From: Megalonaias nervosa
Lineage: Eukaryota; Mollusca; Bivalvia; Unionida; Unionidae
Length of the DNA: 64,000 nt
Reading direction: 5' to 3'
NCBI GenBank assembly: GCA_016617855.1
Contig: JAECUM010004973.1
Span: 1-64,000, forward strand
The first letter of the stretch is position 1. Each line of letters opens with the position of its first letter. The notes under the pieces are model-generated. The model worked only from the letters and a program-made list of their open reading frames with translations, was not told the origin of the DNA and made no database searches. The position numbers and the translations under genes were made by a program. Below are positions 1 to 11,556 of this stretch, piece by piece.

Positions 1-2190
1 CTCACTGACAGTGTTTATGTGCTGAGGTGCCGTTATACGCTGATACATGCGTACATACCTTCACGTTCTTAATTTTGGAAGCAACTAAAAACAACATTTA
101 AAAAACGTATAAAAAAATAAATAAATAAGTATTTCCCATATTCAATTTTTCACTTGTTACATAGAGTTTACCTTCCTGTGGTACTTTTGCAATTCAATGT
201 TTTAAATGTTTGTAACTTTACTTTTAATTGGTAACCAGTAAGAATGACAACTACATGATGACGTCATGTTTTGAAAGAATATGTCAAAATGTTTTGACAC
301 AAAATTCTCTCTTCCAAACCATAGATCACTGTTTTCATTGAAATCATGGCTACTTGATTTTACTGCGAGATTCCCATTGATCTTTACTAGGGCTATACTT
401 TAGCATGTCTCTGTGTCTTCTTACGTTTTATTGTCTCACATGCACGTACATGAGAGCAGTTTTGTATAGTTGAATTGCTTGCTGGCTCAATGCTAATGTA
501 AGTTCCAGTGTGGTTATGCGAACATGAAATCAGTACCGCGGTTTATCTTCTTTTGTTGTCATCAGCTGGTTTTCTGCTTGCAAAGGAGGCAAATGTAAAC
601 GATAAATGATACCTTACATGCCCGCCATGGCAGTCTGTTTTGCAGAAACCTTTTTTTGTTTCTTTCAGTCTGTGACCTTGACTTTGGACCCATTTACCCC
701 AATATAAACAGACAGTGTCCTTTTCTCACTTACAAAACCCATTACGGATTGCCACAGTAAGCGAAATGGAAGTCGAGACATCGTGAGGAAACTAATTTTT
801 GTATTAGCGTCACAGTAACTTTAACCTAATCATTGGGCCCATAAATCAACGACTGGTTTTCTTATTGCAAAAGCAAGGTTTTATACAGACATGATTTGGA
901 ACGACATAGGGAACAGACCACATGCAAACTGACAGACGGGCATCATACCAAAACGATCGATCTTATGGCGGGAATATAAAAACTAGCAAAAATTAGTAGA
1001 GGACCATAATATGCGACCTCAGTTGTGTGTCCGACCGTTCGGCTTTTTCCAGAAGTAATACGTTTGCTAGGCGGTTTCAACTGATACTTCAAAGATATAT
1101 CAAAAACAATGTTTCTGGAAAGAAAATTTATTCGCGTAGGTGATATCAGGGTCCTATGCACTGTATCATCCATCATTCCGCCAGAAGCGTGTTTGTGTCC
1201 TTGGTCGCACCGTGTAAAATGTATGTAAACATACAATTTTGGATTCATAAAGGTCCAATTGGTTCAATGCATCCCTAGCTTAAATGACATTCGTTCCATA
1301 CTTGTATGAAAACGCTCTTTATCCTTGTTTTCTTGTTTGCTGTCTTGTCTTACATTGTTAGTACATTGGAAGTTATTAAACGGTAACCATGTTAGAAAGA
1401 AACCATGGTAACCATGTTAGAAAGAAACTAAGATCAGTTGCTAACACTGGAGCAGCGTTGAATTTTAATTTTAATTGAAAATAATTTAGATACTTTCTAC
1501 CACTGAATTGATTTAAGGTTAAAAGCTTATGTCTCTTTCACAATAAAAGCGTGGAAGGACTCATTAACTGGAATTTAACTCCAGAACGGTGGATCAATTT
1601 TTTACGTGGGGCTGCACTTTTGAAAGTAACAGGACAACGTTCAGTGAGTAGGGTGGCCATCAATCTGTCAATTGATGATTTGCAAAAAATTTGGAGTGGC
1701 TATGGTAGCCTCAGATGCTCTGATTCCTGCACCCGCTGAAAATCATGATTTGAGGTAACGCAGCCCCGAGCTTTTGTTTGCATTTCAAAGTTCCAATTCG
1801 GATCCTGCAACACTCCACGTGTTCTCCAACCTGGCCTTTTATAGAGATTTCACACCATAACAAATTAATCGTAATCCATCAACTCCTAAATATTCCACTG
1901 TAGTTCACAGATTGAGGTAAAAGTTGCGTTTTATTTAAAACTGATTCGTACACCAACGCGTGCAAGTGTAATCACTTTCACATCTACTGATGACATCTGA
2001 GTTTACAAGACCCGACTACTTTTATATTCAGTCGCTGAGGAGACTTGTGTGTTCTAATGTATGCTCAGCACTGCAGTTGTTGATACACGGTGAGCATGCA
2101 CCACAAGTTGATCTCCTCTTCATTGTATGATATACTACTAAACCATACAAATCATGTCAATGAATTCGACCATTGTTTTAGTTTCTGTGT
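1..2190. other. Downstream of the EGF gene; nothing firm seen
   Basis: AT-rich sequence without recognised genes. A 101-residue minus-strand ORF at 943-1248 has no family I know and no supporting splice or repeat evidence. A 22-bp duplication lies near 1385-1430. Confidence 0.4.
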
Positions 2191-2195
2191 TTATG

Positions 2196-2300
2196 CACCA
2201 CACACACACACACGAAAGAGAGAGAGAGAGAGAGACAGAGACAGAGAGAGAGACAGAGACAGAGAGAGACAGACAGAGAGACAGACAGACAGAGAGAGAT
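2196..2300. repeat. (CA)n/(GA)n microsatellite
   Basis: A short CA run is followed by a long GA/GACA run. Confidence 0.95.
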
Positions 2301-2428
2301 AACAAGACCATCTTTTCCTGTGGAGATTGATGGTAAAAGATTGGTATGAACAAGAGGTTTTCAGAGTCTTTGGATGAACACGTCTTAAAGAATAAGACCT
2401 TTATTAGCTCACTCTGGTTCATAGATTG

Positions 2429-3177
2429 TGTAAACATCGAGTGAAGACGATTGGCTATTGCCAAGGTCATTTCGGCCCGCATGTTAGCCGAACTGTAAAC
2501 AGTCTTTCTTTTTTTTTATATATATATTTTCAGTGTGAGAATTTGGTTATTAGAGAGGGCTATTCTTGCCTACGTGCTAATTTTCATTCTTTTTATTGCG
2601 CTGTTCAAATTAGTAAATCACGTAGCCCGTCACGTGAAGCACCATGTGATCTAAAATCGAGGCTTAAAACAGCCATTTTCTACTAGTTCGAGTGAGTTGT
2701 ATTTTAAACCTTGAGGGTTCAAGAGGTTTCAATTGTTGTTGCCAGATTGTTTTTGAAGTTCATCTGTTTTGTGGACTTAATAATTTATTCTCTAGAAAAC
2801 TAAATAAGTGCTTTATATTTATAAAAGTTCTGGGAGAAAGAAAATCAGTGGAAATTTATTCTGGAGTTTAACGGAAACATTATAAACTGTGATTCAATCG
2901 AGGATCTGTTACCATCAGTACAGACATCATCTGACGTCATCGCCTCCATATTGGAATTTCATCGAGATTCGAACCCGGATTCAGTTAGAACTGTTTAGTT
3001 ATAGAACTTATATTTTTTCAATCTTAGGATTAAAGTTTGGATTATATTCACAAACCGTAAGTCCTATTTCCAATTTTTACATTGTTTTCTAGGGAAATAA
3101 ATTATTTTTGTTAAATTTACAAAGCTTGCTGGCTTCACTCATTTCTCTTGTTATTTTTGTACGAGCCTACACGTAAA
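2429..3177 (+). mobile_element. LTR-like interspersed repeat, copy I
   Basis: About 750 bp, matching the inverted copy at 11557-12271 along its length. It begins TGTAAACAT and ends near CACGTAAAA, where copy II ends CACGTAACA, suggesting TG...CA ends. It has an AATAAATTATTT block near the 3' end. No target duplication was found, so solo LTR is a hypothesis. Confidence 0.5.
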
Positions 3178-3236
3178 AATATCCTTAAGTGTACATTTCA
3201 TCTTTTTTGCAAGTCTCATGTGAAAAGCATTTGTCA

Positions 3237-3237
3237 G

Positions 3238-3300
<63 letters not shown>
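3237..3300. repeat. (TG)n microsatellite
   Basis: Nearly pure TG run at the 3' end of the minus-strand SINE. Confidence 0.97.
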
Positions 3301-3301
<1 letters not shown>

Positions 3302-3599
3302 TTTGGGTTTTAACGTGGCTTTAACACTTTTTCAGTCATATCGCTGCATTGTCTGCAGTGTGACAGTTTATAGTGATGTTTAGCACTGGGGCATCATGCC
3401 GCAGACATGTAGCATGTCCCACCCAGTCACATTATCCTGACACCAGGCCGACCAGTCCTAACACTAACCTCGTAATTCCGAGCGCCACGCGAGGCAGCTG
3501 CTTGTACCAGTTTAATAAGTCTCGGTATGACTCGGCCGGGGTTCGAACTCGTGACCTCCCACACCCGAGGCGGACGCTCTAACCAGTAGACAACCGGAG
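3301..3599 (-). mobile_element. tRNA-derived SINE, mollusc type
   Basis: On the minus strand the head has an A-box-like TGGTTAGAGCGTCCGC and a B-box-like AGTTCGAACCC at tRNA spacing. A conserved body with TGTCAGGATAATGTGACTGG and a tail containing ATATGACTGAAAAAGTG-like sequence follow. The head is not a functional tRNA. Body and tail resemble SINEs common in molluscs. Confidence 0.7.
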
Positions 3600-3654
3600 T
3601 TGTCATTTGTACAATATAGATTCATTATGAACTTTTCTACACATTTTTTATTCG

Positions 3655-3950
3655 TAATGTAACAATCAATACATTCTTTATGTAACAACCAATATATTCT
3701 TTTATGTAACAATCAATATATTCTTTATGTAACAATGATTATATTCTTTATGTAACTATCAACACATACTCTATGTAACAATCACTATATTTGTATGTAG
3801 CGATTAATATTTTCTTATGTAACAATCGCTATATTCTTGATGTAACAATTGATATATTCTTATGTAACTATCAATACATTCTTTATGTAACAATCAATAA
3901 ATTATTTATGTAGCAATCAATGCATTCTTTGCGCAACAATCAATAGTTTC
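3655..3950. repeat. ~23-bp minisatellite
   Basis: About a dozen imperfect copies of TATGTAACAATCAATATATT-type units just beyond the SINE. Confidence 0.9.
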
Positions 3951-4174
3951 CACAATTTAAAATTGCATAAAATCATGATACAGGGGGAAATTGTATCAGA
4001 ACATATGGTCCGAACACATACTTCCATCATTATTTTAAAGTATGACTCTACAAAACTAAAAACAATTAAAAAAAAAAAGTCCAAGCTAAGCTTTCGATGT
4101 TGCTTTCTTTGCTTCATGTTTGAAGTCTGTCTTTTAAATATAAAAGTTTCCGAACCTGAAAATGGCATTTAAAA

Positions 4175-4180
4175 TTTATT
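4175..4180 (-). promoter_or_regulatory. Candidate polyadenylation signal AATAAA
   Basis: On the minus strand an AATAAA hexamer lies about 90 nt after the stop codon of the transmembrane exon. It is the nearest canonical signal, so it is the likely cleavage signal of the EGF gene. The region is AT-rich, so chance occurrence is possible. Confidence 0.4.
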
Positions 4181-4268
4181 TGGAATCGTTCTATATATCG
4201 GCTAGATATATTAATTGACATGTCAAAACAAGTACAAAAAATAGGTGTCATTAAGACGAATCTTTGAC

Positions 4269-4414
4269 TTAATATTTCATCTCTTCTGTTGCAGTGTTTT
4301 GATCCATAGCTGAATTATTCGCTCCCACCTTTCGTTTCTTACGTGCAAAGATGAAAGTCGAGCTCAACAGGACGCACCCACCGCTTACTGAACCAAGGAT
4401 TATACACAAATGAT
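4269..4414 (-). CDS. Terminal exon: transmembrane segment and short cytoplasmic tail
   Basis: The exon opens after a TTTCTTTACAG acceptor in phase 1 (two bases complete the codon), matching the EGF exons. It encodes about 48 residues: a hydrophobic stretch beginning LCIILGSVSGG and ending STFIFA, then the basic patch RKKRK, then a polar tail ending ATEEMKY and a TAA stop. Hydrophobic segment followed by positive charges is the usual stop-transfer arrangement, so the EGF repeats face outside and the tail faces the cytoplasm. The tail of about 25 residues has no recognised signalling motif. The preceding intron is about 6.5 kb and contains the Mutator-like element. Confidence 0.8.
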
Positions 4415-4878
4415 CTGTAAAGAAATAAATATTGGAAATGATGTCAATATGTCATTAAGGTGGTAAAATAAACACTGAAGAATTAAATCTGATCAATTCT
4501 GAGTTAAATAATTGCTGGATGAGAAAAATGTGACGCACTGAAGAAATGTTCCCTACTACATTGAAAGGTAGTGGGATGCTATGCAATGTCTTTCCACGTA
4601 TTTTAATCCTCTTGTTGAAATTCGTCTTAAAAGATAAGTATAAACTCAACAGTAATATTTGTAGTTGCAGTAGTAGTGGTGATGGTAGTGGTGATTTTGT
4701 AGCGGTGATGATAGCGTTGTTGGTCGCAGTGGTTGTAGTAGAAACAGGAAAAGTAATCGTCGTTGTTATTGTTGTTATTTCATGATACCATTGAGTTAGC
4801 CACCAGCAATATTATGAAGTTAAGAAGGCTCACAGGAAAATTATCATCTAACGATATGAAATTTCCGCATCAAATTGG

Positions 4879-5224
4879 CGGCCGCACGATTCACCCAAAA
4901 CCACCCAAATCCACCCAAAACTTGCCCAAAACCACCAAAAACCTGCCCAGATCCACTACAAACGTGATGTAAATTAAACAAAGCATACTCAATACCACAA
5001 GAAACCATTGCGAAGAGTATTACTTTGTAGAAACAGACGACAAAATAGGCTGCATTTATTTTTTATATTGGATGTAAACATTGAAACAAGGGAGACAAAT
5101 GTTGCTATATTCATCGCCAGTGCTGGTTATCAAGTCAAAACGGACCCAGTCAATACGTTTCAAGTAAAAACGGCCACATTGTGAAGTAAATAATTGACCA
5201 CCAGTGCCATACATACCAACTAGG
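4879..5224 (+). repeat. Left terminal inverted repeat of the Mutator-like element
   Basis: Starts near CCGCACGATTC with short tandem ACCACCCAAA units. Its inner part matches the right end through GTGAAGTAAATAAT and CATACATA. Confidence 0.85.
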
Positions 5225-6163
5225 ATGAAAACAATAATATATACACCACACGGTAAATGTTCTTGTCCCTATTAGCAATTGGTTGTCGCTACGGGATTTA
5301 GCGATATATTGTATTTCTTCGTTGCATTTTATTTAAATTCTCCTTTTTAGAATCATCTTAAGGAAATAATTGCCTATCGGTGCCATAATTGTCAAAGGAG
5401 ATTAACACAACATTATAAAACAACGAACAACTAAAAGTACCACATAATTCCTTTATAATCGATTTCAGGTTTCTATCAAATGTGGCATGTCTCGCCGCTA
5501 ATTCAAAATTTATAAATTATGTACAAAGATTATTGTTCAAAGTCTTATCAAGCACGGTTTTAAACCATGAAATAAAGTGTATCAATATTAATCTAATGAA
5601 GTTCAACTCAGTTGTATTTTACATGTTTTAAATCAAAGCATTAATACAATCAACATAATACAAGTACAGCTTGCAACATGTGTCGTAGGTAACTAAAATT
5701 CCAAAAATTGTACTATTCTAAACATTGCAAAGAATTTTTACATAAAACCAGTTCAAAAACTGGAACAATGGAAATGAGTTGCCATTCATCGACATTAGAC
5801 AAGTGTATTTCTAGTTCAGTTTGCACAGCCTAGGTCAATGCTCACTATTGTCACCATTTCTTTTGCAATGTTCGTTCTGCCTTTGCACGCTTTCTTTGCC
5901 CAGGTTTACGTCCCGCATCTTTTTTCGGTCGGATGCATTGGAATTTTCTATTGGATGAATGTATGTACTTCGAAGTATTGGAATTTAGTTGCTTTTGTAA
6001 ATATTTTGTAAAGATTCTTGTCTTTTCTGTTGATGTTTTTGTGCGCCAAATGGTTTCATCAATTACATATAAAGAGGAAGGGCCAAATAATTTATAATTG
6101 CCAGAACCATATATAGTGCGCGACGCAAATCTATGAAATGAGCTTGAGTTACACTATATAACC

Positions 6164-6334
6164 TAGTGCCGGATTATCCAAGAGGCAGAGTAGGTACCGG
6201 CCTATGGGCCCCACGACAACGGATCAAAATAATATTTAATTGATTTGATCTTGAAAGTATTAGGATATAATTTGCGAGGGGGACCCCGAGATTTCGACTG
6301 CCTAGGGGTCTCCACAGGGTTAAATCCGGCACTG
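6164..6334. mobile_element. hAT-type MITE with 8-bp target duplication
   Basis: A 171-bp element with inverted ends TAGTGCCGGATTA and TAAATCCGGCACTG, the CAGTGCCGGAT style typical of hAT. Exact 8-bp duplications ATATAACC flank it at 6156-6163 and 6335-6342. It interrupts the C-terminal part of the MULE reading frame: LIDRL before and YSVTQAHFIDL after are rejoined once it is removed. Confidence 0.9.
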
Positions 6335-7006
6335 ATATAACCTGTCGATTAATTTGGGTATCTTGTGTTGTTTCCAATCAGCAACCTGCTTAAGTTTATT
6401 ATTTTTAGATTCTGAGTTGTTGCTGGTCCAAAGACTCGTGACAGTTTTGTTTTTTAATGGTTTGTTCATAAACATTTAAATTTTTTGACATATGAACCTT
6501 TTGAAGTACTGTGCGAAATTGGGATATTGTTTTAAATACATTGCCAGATCGTCTTCTCGTTTCGCAAACTCGGCGTCATCTTGACTGAATATTAGGCCAC
6601 TGTCTTCATTGAAGAGCATACGAGGTATTGATTTTGTGACAAGATCGTCACATCCATGTTTGTTCAAAGAGTGCCGAATGTTGTCTTTAATATGCTTAGT
6701 GCAATATAAAAATTCTGCATTACAAAAATTGGACCTTGGAGCAGTTGTCAGAGCTTTTTCATCGTCCGTTCCAAATATAAACTTATCATCTCCAAATATT
6801 TCGCGAATATGCGAAAGAATTTGTAATACGTTTTTTCGTCTGACTCCCAATGAAGACATAGCGGACCTAAGAAAATAGTGTATTGATCAGTGTTCCTGTT
6901 TACAACGCTTCTATTTTGGTATGACATTGCAGTTACAAAAACATTACCCAAGTTAAAAGTTCGGTCTATTCCAATAATGCTTTTATACTGTCCTGAACAA
7001 TTTTTG

Positions 7007-7877
7007 CTGGAAAGGATCATGGAGGATGCCTTGCATGGCCACAAGGTCACTGTCAGCATCGGAGGAAGAGCAATCACAAACCTTCGCTTTGCAGATGATA
7101 TTGATAGTTTAGCAGGAGATGAAAAAGAACAGCTGACTTGGTTGAACGCCTCGACACAACCTCCACAGCATACAGTATGGAGATTAGCGCAATAAAAACC
7201 AAACTGATGACAAACAACACCAATGGCATCAGTGCAGAAATAAAGGTAAGTGGACAGAAGCTTCAAAGAGTCACAAGCTTTAAGTACTTGGGATCAATTA
7301 TCACAGACGTGGGCTCCAAACCAGAACTACTTTGCAGGATTGCCTAGACAACAGCAACAATAACAAGGTTGAGAACAATATGGAAAGATACCAACATTGC
7401 TTTTGGTTCCAAAATAAAGCTGATGCGCTCGATTGTCATATCTATCTTTCTGTATGCTTGTGAAACATGGACGCTCACATCTGATCTACAAAGAAGGATT
7501 CAAACCTTTGAAAAGAGATGCTACCGCAAGATCTTGGGCATCTCATACATTGACCATGTAACCAACGAAGAAGTCCACAACAGGATCCAATGACCCATCG
7601 GATCCTATGAAGACCTCTTGACCACTGTAAAAAAGCGCAAACTGAAGTGGTACGGTCATGTCTCAAGATCAGCTGGACTAGCAAAAACAATCTTGCAAGG
7701 CACAGTGCGAGGGTGCAGAAGAGGCAGACAGAAAAAGAGGTGGGAAGACAACATTAAGGAGTGGACAGGTATGAGATTTGGAGATTCCCAAAGGGCAGTA
7801 GAGAAGAGGGAAAGATGGAGAGAATTGGTTGCAAAGTCAACTGTGGTGCCCCAACGACCTCTTGAGTTAAGGGATTA

Positions 7878-7915
<38 letters not shown>
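7007..7915 (+). mobile_element. 5'-truncated RTE-like LINE with 12-bp target duplication
   Basis: It carries the C-terminal half of a reverse transcriptase: LERIMEDAL, LRFADDI (catalytic A-D-D), FKYLGSII, FLYACETWTL, LKWYGHVSRS, RWEDNIKEW and VPQRP before the stop, then a (GAT)n tail (7879-7915). Exact 12-bp copies of GAACAATTTTTG flank it at 6995-7006 and 7916-7927. A frameshift near 7130 and stops at about 7345 and 7592 show it is dead. It is inserted antisense to the MULE transposase. Confidence 0.9.
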
Positions 7916-7922
<7 letters not shown>

Positions 7923-8473
7923 TTTTGATCTAGTCTAAAATTTGTTCTGTAGTATACAATACAATAACCGGGCTTTTCTTTTGGACAGAATCACTTCCTG
8001 GACATAGTCATTTGTGTGAAGTTCACCTAAAATATATATTAAATCATCAGCTAGATTTTTATTTCCTGGTTCAGATGATTTGATCTTCTTTTCTATATAA
8101 ATTTTGTTCTGAATTTGCCTTGAAGATTTTGGCGCAGTAAAGTTATCTTCCTTACTCATCTGTAAATATCTATCCGATGCCTTTGTCTCCCCTATACCAT
8201 TTACAGCTTCTCTTAGAATGTTTGGATTTGTTCGCCGATAGGGCTCATTATGCTTACTGTTTCCATGTGGTTGGTTAATTTATAAAGACCTTTCCCCACA
8301 GCATTCTACCACAGCACGTTTTTGGATAAAATGGATTTGACTGGGTGCCTTAATTATAGTTGTTACACGTTTTTTAACTTTTCATCTTTAAGCTTTGTGT
8401 AATATCTGTGGAATGAAAGTACCTGTTCAGGTTGTGGTTCAATTGGAATATATGTAATATTCTTACTTTGTAC

Positions 8474-9490
8474 TTATTTCATACATATTAAATTGTTTTT
8501 TGCATAAACAAGACGCAGTCTATTTTCCGATTCAAGCAGAAACGTCTGGCTGACAGTAGTTGTCGCATGCGTGTCCCATACACCACAATCGTCGGGAAAT
8601 TCATGATTTCCTTTATGGTTATTACCAGTTATGTCTAGTACAACATACAAATTATTTTTAGGCTCTGGTGGTATATCAGTTGGGCAATCGTTGGTGTTAG
8701 TGAGAATTGACAAAATGTCTTCGTTGCTTAAAAATCTGTCATTTTGCTTCAATTGTTTCATGTAACGTTCGCTTTTTTCATAATTAAAAACTTCAGTTTC
8801 ATGATGATCTGTATCATTATCTTTCTCCATAAGACCGTTATGGCTAGAAACATCACTGTCTGTTGTATCCATGTATCTATCATCATATTCTTTGACATCA
8901 TCATTTCTGACACCATCATCTCCATCAGCATCATAACAATAAGTACTGTCACCATCCGTGAACCCATTGCACGATAGTTGACGAACTTTTAATGTTAGTT
9001 GTTTGCGTGATTGTGTGTCTCCATCATCATAATTATTGTCATCATCAGCAGCATCATCTTCATGAAAGCAATCGCTCTCACAGGCAGACGATCCAGAAGA
9101 CGATATTTTGCGTTTTGTAATTTGTTGTCGCTTCATATTTATTCCACGTTCTGTAACGTCAGTGGCTGCCGCAAAGTGGTTGACGTTGTAATATACATTT
9201 GGTTCCGGCATTTTTCCTATCGAATACCACAATACGGTCAGTGGTGAAGCTGACTCGAGCGGATTACTTGGATAGAAGATTTTGTTCAGGTACATTCCGG
9301 CACCATCTTTATCACCATTAACATTTGGGTATATGCTTCTTATTGGGCGCATAATGACATCACTAAGGGCTAGTAAATGCCAAGCGTTGGAAAAAGCTCC
9401 ACTGATACCAGCATCAAAACATGCTTTATCGTAGTAGCTGGATACCAAGTTTAATTTATTGCCAATTGGGTGATTTATAAATGTTTTTCA
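8474..9490 (-). pseudogene. Longest surviving block of the OTU-MULE protein
   Basis: An open frame of over 320 codons with no usable ATG. It enters from the shifted frame that carries the D-G-N-C motif. Residues after NHPIGNKLN cover the second half of the OTU-like domain, and this stretch resembles vertnin-type OTU-like regions. The Asp/Asn-rich middle (DDDNNYDDGD and similar) is a linker. It ends at LICMK and TAA before the transposase part. Confidence 0.65.
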
Positions 9491-10393
9491 CTAACTGTAT
9501 ACATGTTAGATATCTCAGTTGAGTTTCAAGGGCTTCATTGCCGAAGAGTAATATAGAAATAGCATTCTACAGGCAATTCCCATCACCTGTGGTTGTTATG
9601 GGCCCACCATATACATCATTGACGTAATTGGCCATGATATGCGGCGATGGAATCAGCACTTGGGAAGCCTGTATGTTGCTTCACAGGAACATACAGCCGG
9701 GGCTTAAAAAGCAGATCTCTATTACTTCTGTGGACCGCCACTTTGTCAAATCATGTACTAGAATAATAGCTTGCTGCGTATGCATTGTTTGCCTTAAATG
9801 ATAGAAATTGCTATCGCAATATATATGTAAAATAATCTCACCATTCTCATTCATTGTAGAACACCCTAACTTTTACCTAGTCACTAATTTGATTTGTACA
9901 GTCATCTGTAACTTCCGTGGACCACCGCTTTGTCACAACATGTACTCAAATAATTTGGTTAGTATTAAAAAAATTTGTGTTTTGAAAACAACTGTTTGTC
10001 CTACGTTTATATGTATATATTAATAGATCTTCCCATCTGCCTCGCACAAATGAATCCCATGCGCAGAAGACTGCTTTATCATTATCATTAAATTTCAAGC
10101 AACGACAATAATATTCTTAAATGCAATGACATGAAGAATAAATAAAATAATGGATTAGCAGTTATTTTCACTTCAATTTAGAAATAAAGAATCAGTACTT
10201 TTACATGATTTCAAAACCTTATTTTATTTACAACGTCAAGAAGAAATATAATACATTGCTATAGCCCTTAGCGATAAAAAAAATTGTTAATAAAGACAAT
10301 AACAAATACATGTAAAAATATTTATAATATCGTGCATATGTTATTGTTGTCATCCTTGTTGATATGTATGGTACACGAATGGTTCGTTGACAA

Positions 10394-10707
10394 CCTCGTT
10401 GATATGTATGGTACACGAATGGTCCATTATTTACTTCACAATGAGGCCGTTTATACTTGGAACGTATGACCGGGTCCGCCTTCGACTTGATAACCAGCAT
10501 AGGGGATCAATCCAGTAACATTTGTCTCCCTTTTGTCATTTTCCATCACACGTAAATACTAAATGCGGCATAATTTGTCGTCTGTTTCAACAAGATAGTA
10601 CTCTTTCCAACTTTTTCGTGTGGTTTTGGGTATGTGTCATTTGATTTATATAATGTTGTGGTGGATTTTTGCAGGTTTTGGGTGGTTTTGGGTGAATCGT
10701 GCGGACC
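10394..10707 (-). repeat. Right terminal inverted repeat of the Mutator-like element
   Basis: Inverted match of the left end. Just inside it, a ~34-bp block with GATATGTATGGTACACGAAT is duplicated at about 10352-10385 and 10392-10425, a local change absent from the left end. Confidence 0.85.
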
Positions 10708-10888
10708 TCATATTGGACACACTTTTAACAGTGCTGTGCCTATTGCAATAACAGCCTCTTTGCGATTTTCAGTACATAAAACTCTGAGAAAAATCCTTGT
10801 TTGAGACTATGACAAGGCCGACGTGCATGTTAAAAAAAATCATTATGTTGAATCAAAAATAAGAAGAAGCAGAACTTGAATTACTCAC

Positions 10889-10996
10889 GAAGGCAAAGGT
10901 CAGTTTTCCCAGCTTTAATACAGTCGCATCGGAATCCGCCGCCGTCGACGTTCTGGCATATCATGACTATTGAGCATCTGCTGCTTGTGCATGTTT
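10889..10996 (-). CDS. Membrane-proximal atypical EGF-like exon
   Basis: A 108-nt phase 1-1 exon with acceptor ATTTTCAG and donor GTGAGT. It encodes six cysteines in EGF-like spacing (ETC, SSRC, MIC, FRC, DC, DLC) and a glycine run NVDGGGF before Cys4. It lacks the D-I-D-E calcium-binding start and the G-F/Y-x-G signature near Cys6, so it is a diverged EGF domain. It lies directly before the transmembrane exon in the spliced order. Confidence 0.7.
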
Positions 10997-11239
10997 CTGA
11001 AAATATTAAAAGAAGCAACGATTAATACATGACTCTGCTGTTGCAAAACTGTCTGAGCTTAAAAACTGCACTCAGGAACAAATTAAAACACAATTCTGCT
11101 CTTAGCTGTTTAACATGAAAATTATGCGGAATCTTGTCATTCCTATCTCTACATAAAGGTCAATTTTCAAAGATCTTGAAAGACATTAAGTATGTTCGTG
11201 AATTTTGAAGCTTTCAATCTGAGTTAATTTTTCATGCAC

Positions 11240-11556
11240 AACAGATGCCTGACTACGGAGCCTGGTAAAATATTTTGTAATAGTGACAACAGAGACTAAT
11301 ACATTAGAAATAACAGTCTCCAAAACAGTTGAGTGACTACGTAACCTGGTACAGTCGAGTGACTACATAACCTGGTACAGTAGAGATAGTAATCATCAAA
11401 ATAATTTCAAGACTATAAAATTCGGTATATTGAGACAATATCACCACAACAGCTTCGTGATCGTAAGTACATGTATTCGGTCTGGTACAAGAGAGGTAAT
11501 ATTTATCATAACAATTTCATGGTCGTCATTACATAGCTTTGTGTAACAGTGACTAT
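11240..11556. repeat. Degenerate tandem repeat
   Basis: Loosely repeated blocks around GTGACTACGTAACCTGGTAC, two of them nearly exact neighbours and the rest poorly conserved. Confidence 0.5.

Larger units (their letters stand above)
5851..9635 (-). pseudogene. OTU protease-MULE transposase fusion protein (pseudogene)
   Basis: Read on the minus strand. First comes an OTU-type cysteine protease domain with TTGDGNCL (9573-9584 holds D-G-N-C) immediately followed by TAG, then ALSDVIMRPIRSIYP, and N-H-F as the likely catalytic His region. An acidic, low-complexity linker follows (about 8700-9130). Then comes the transposase: IGIDRTFNLG, a segment with YTIFLGPLCLHWES, FGTDDEKAL (candidate catalytic acidic residues), C-T-K-H, WTSNNSESKNNKLKQ, and a basic tail ending LQKKW and TGA at 5851. 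Frameshifts near 9480, 7970 and 6800, several stops and two insertions disable it. Confidence 0.8.
4879..10707 (-). mobile_element. Mutator-like element with OTU protease and MULE transposase (dead)
   Basis: A 5.8 kb element in the last intron of the EGF gene. Long inverted ends (4879-5224 and 10394-10707) share CCGCACGATTCACCC, repeated ACCACCCAAAACC motifs, AAACAGACGACAAA, GGGAGACAAATGTT and GCTGGTTATCAAGTC. The flanks TCAAATTGG (4870-4878) and TCATATTGG (10708-10716) form a 9-bp target duplication with one mismatch, the length typical of Mutator. Inside is a minus-strand protein relic (5851-9635). Two later insertions, a hAT MITE and an RTE-like LINE, lie within it. Confidence 0.85.

Noticed and set aside
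259..266. TGACGTCA (CRE-type) site
   Set aside because: A single 8-mer in non-coding DNA with no promoter or gene start nearby.
943..1248. 101-codon minus-strand ORF as a gene
   Set aside because: No domain, no splice evidence and no nearby regulatory signals. It lies downstream of the EGF gene end, so I treat it as chance or unknown.
3512..3599. Possible tRNA gene
   Set aside because: The A- and B-box-like sequences belong to a SINE head. The body continues as a SINE and no complete cloverleaf is evident.
8744..9247. Plus-strand ORFs rich in Ile in the 8.7-9.2 kb region
   Set aside because: They are the reverse complement of the Asp/Asn-rich linker of the OTU-MULE protein.
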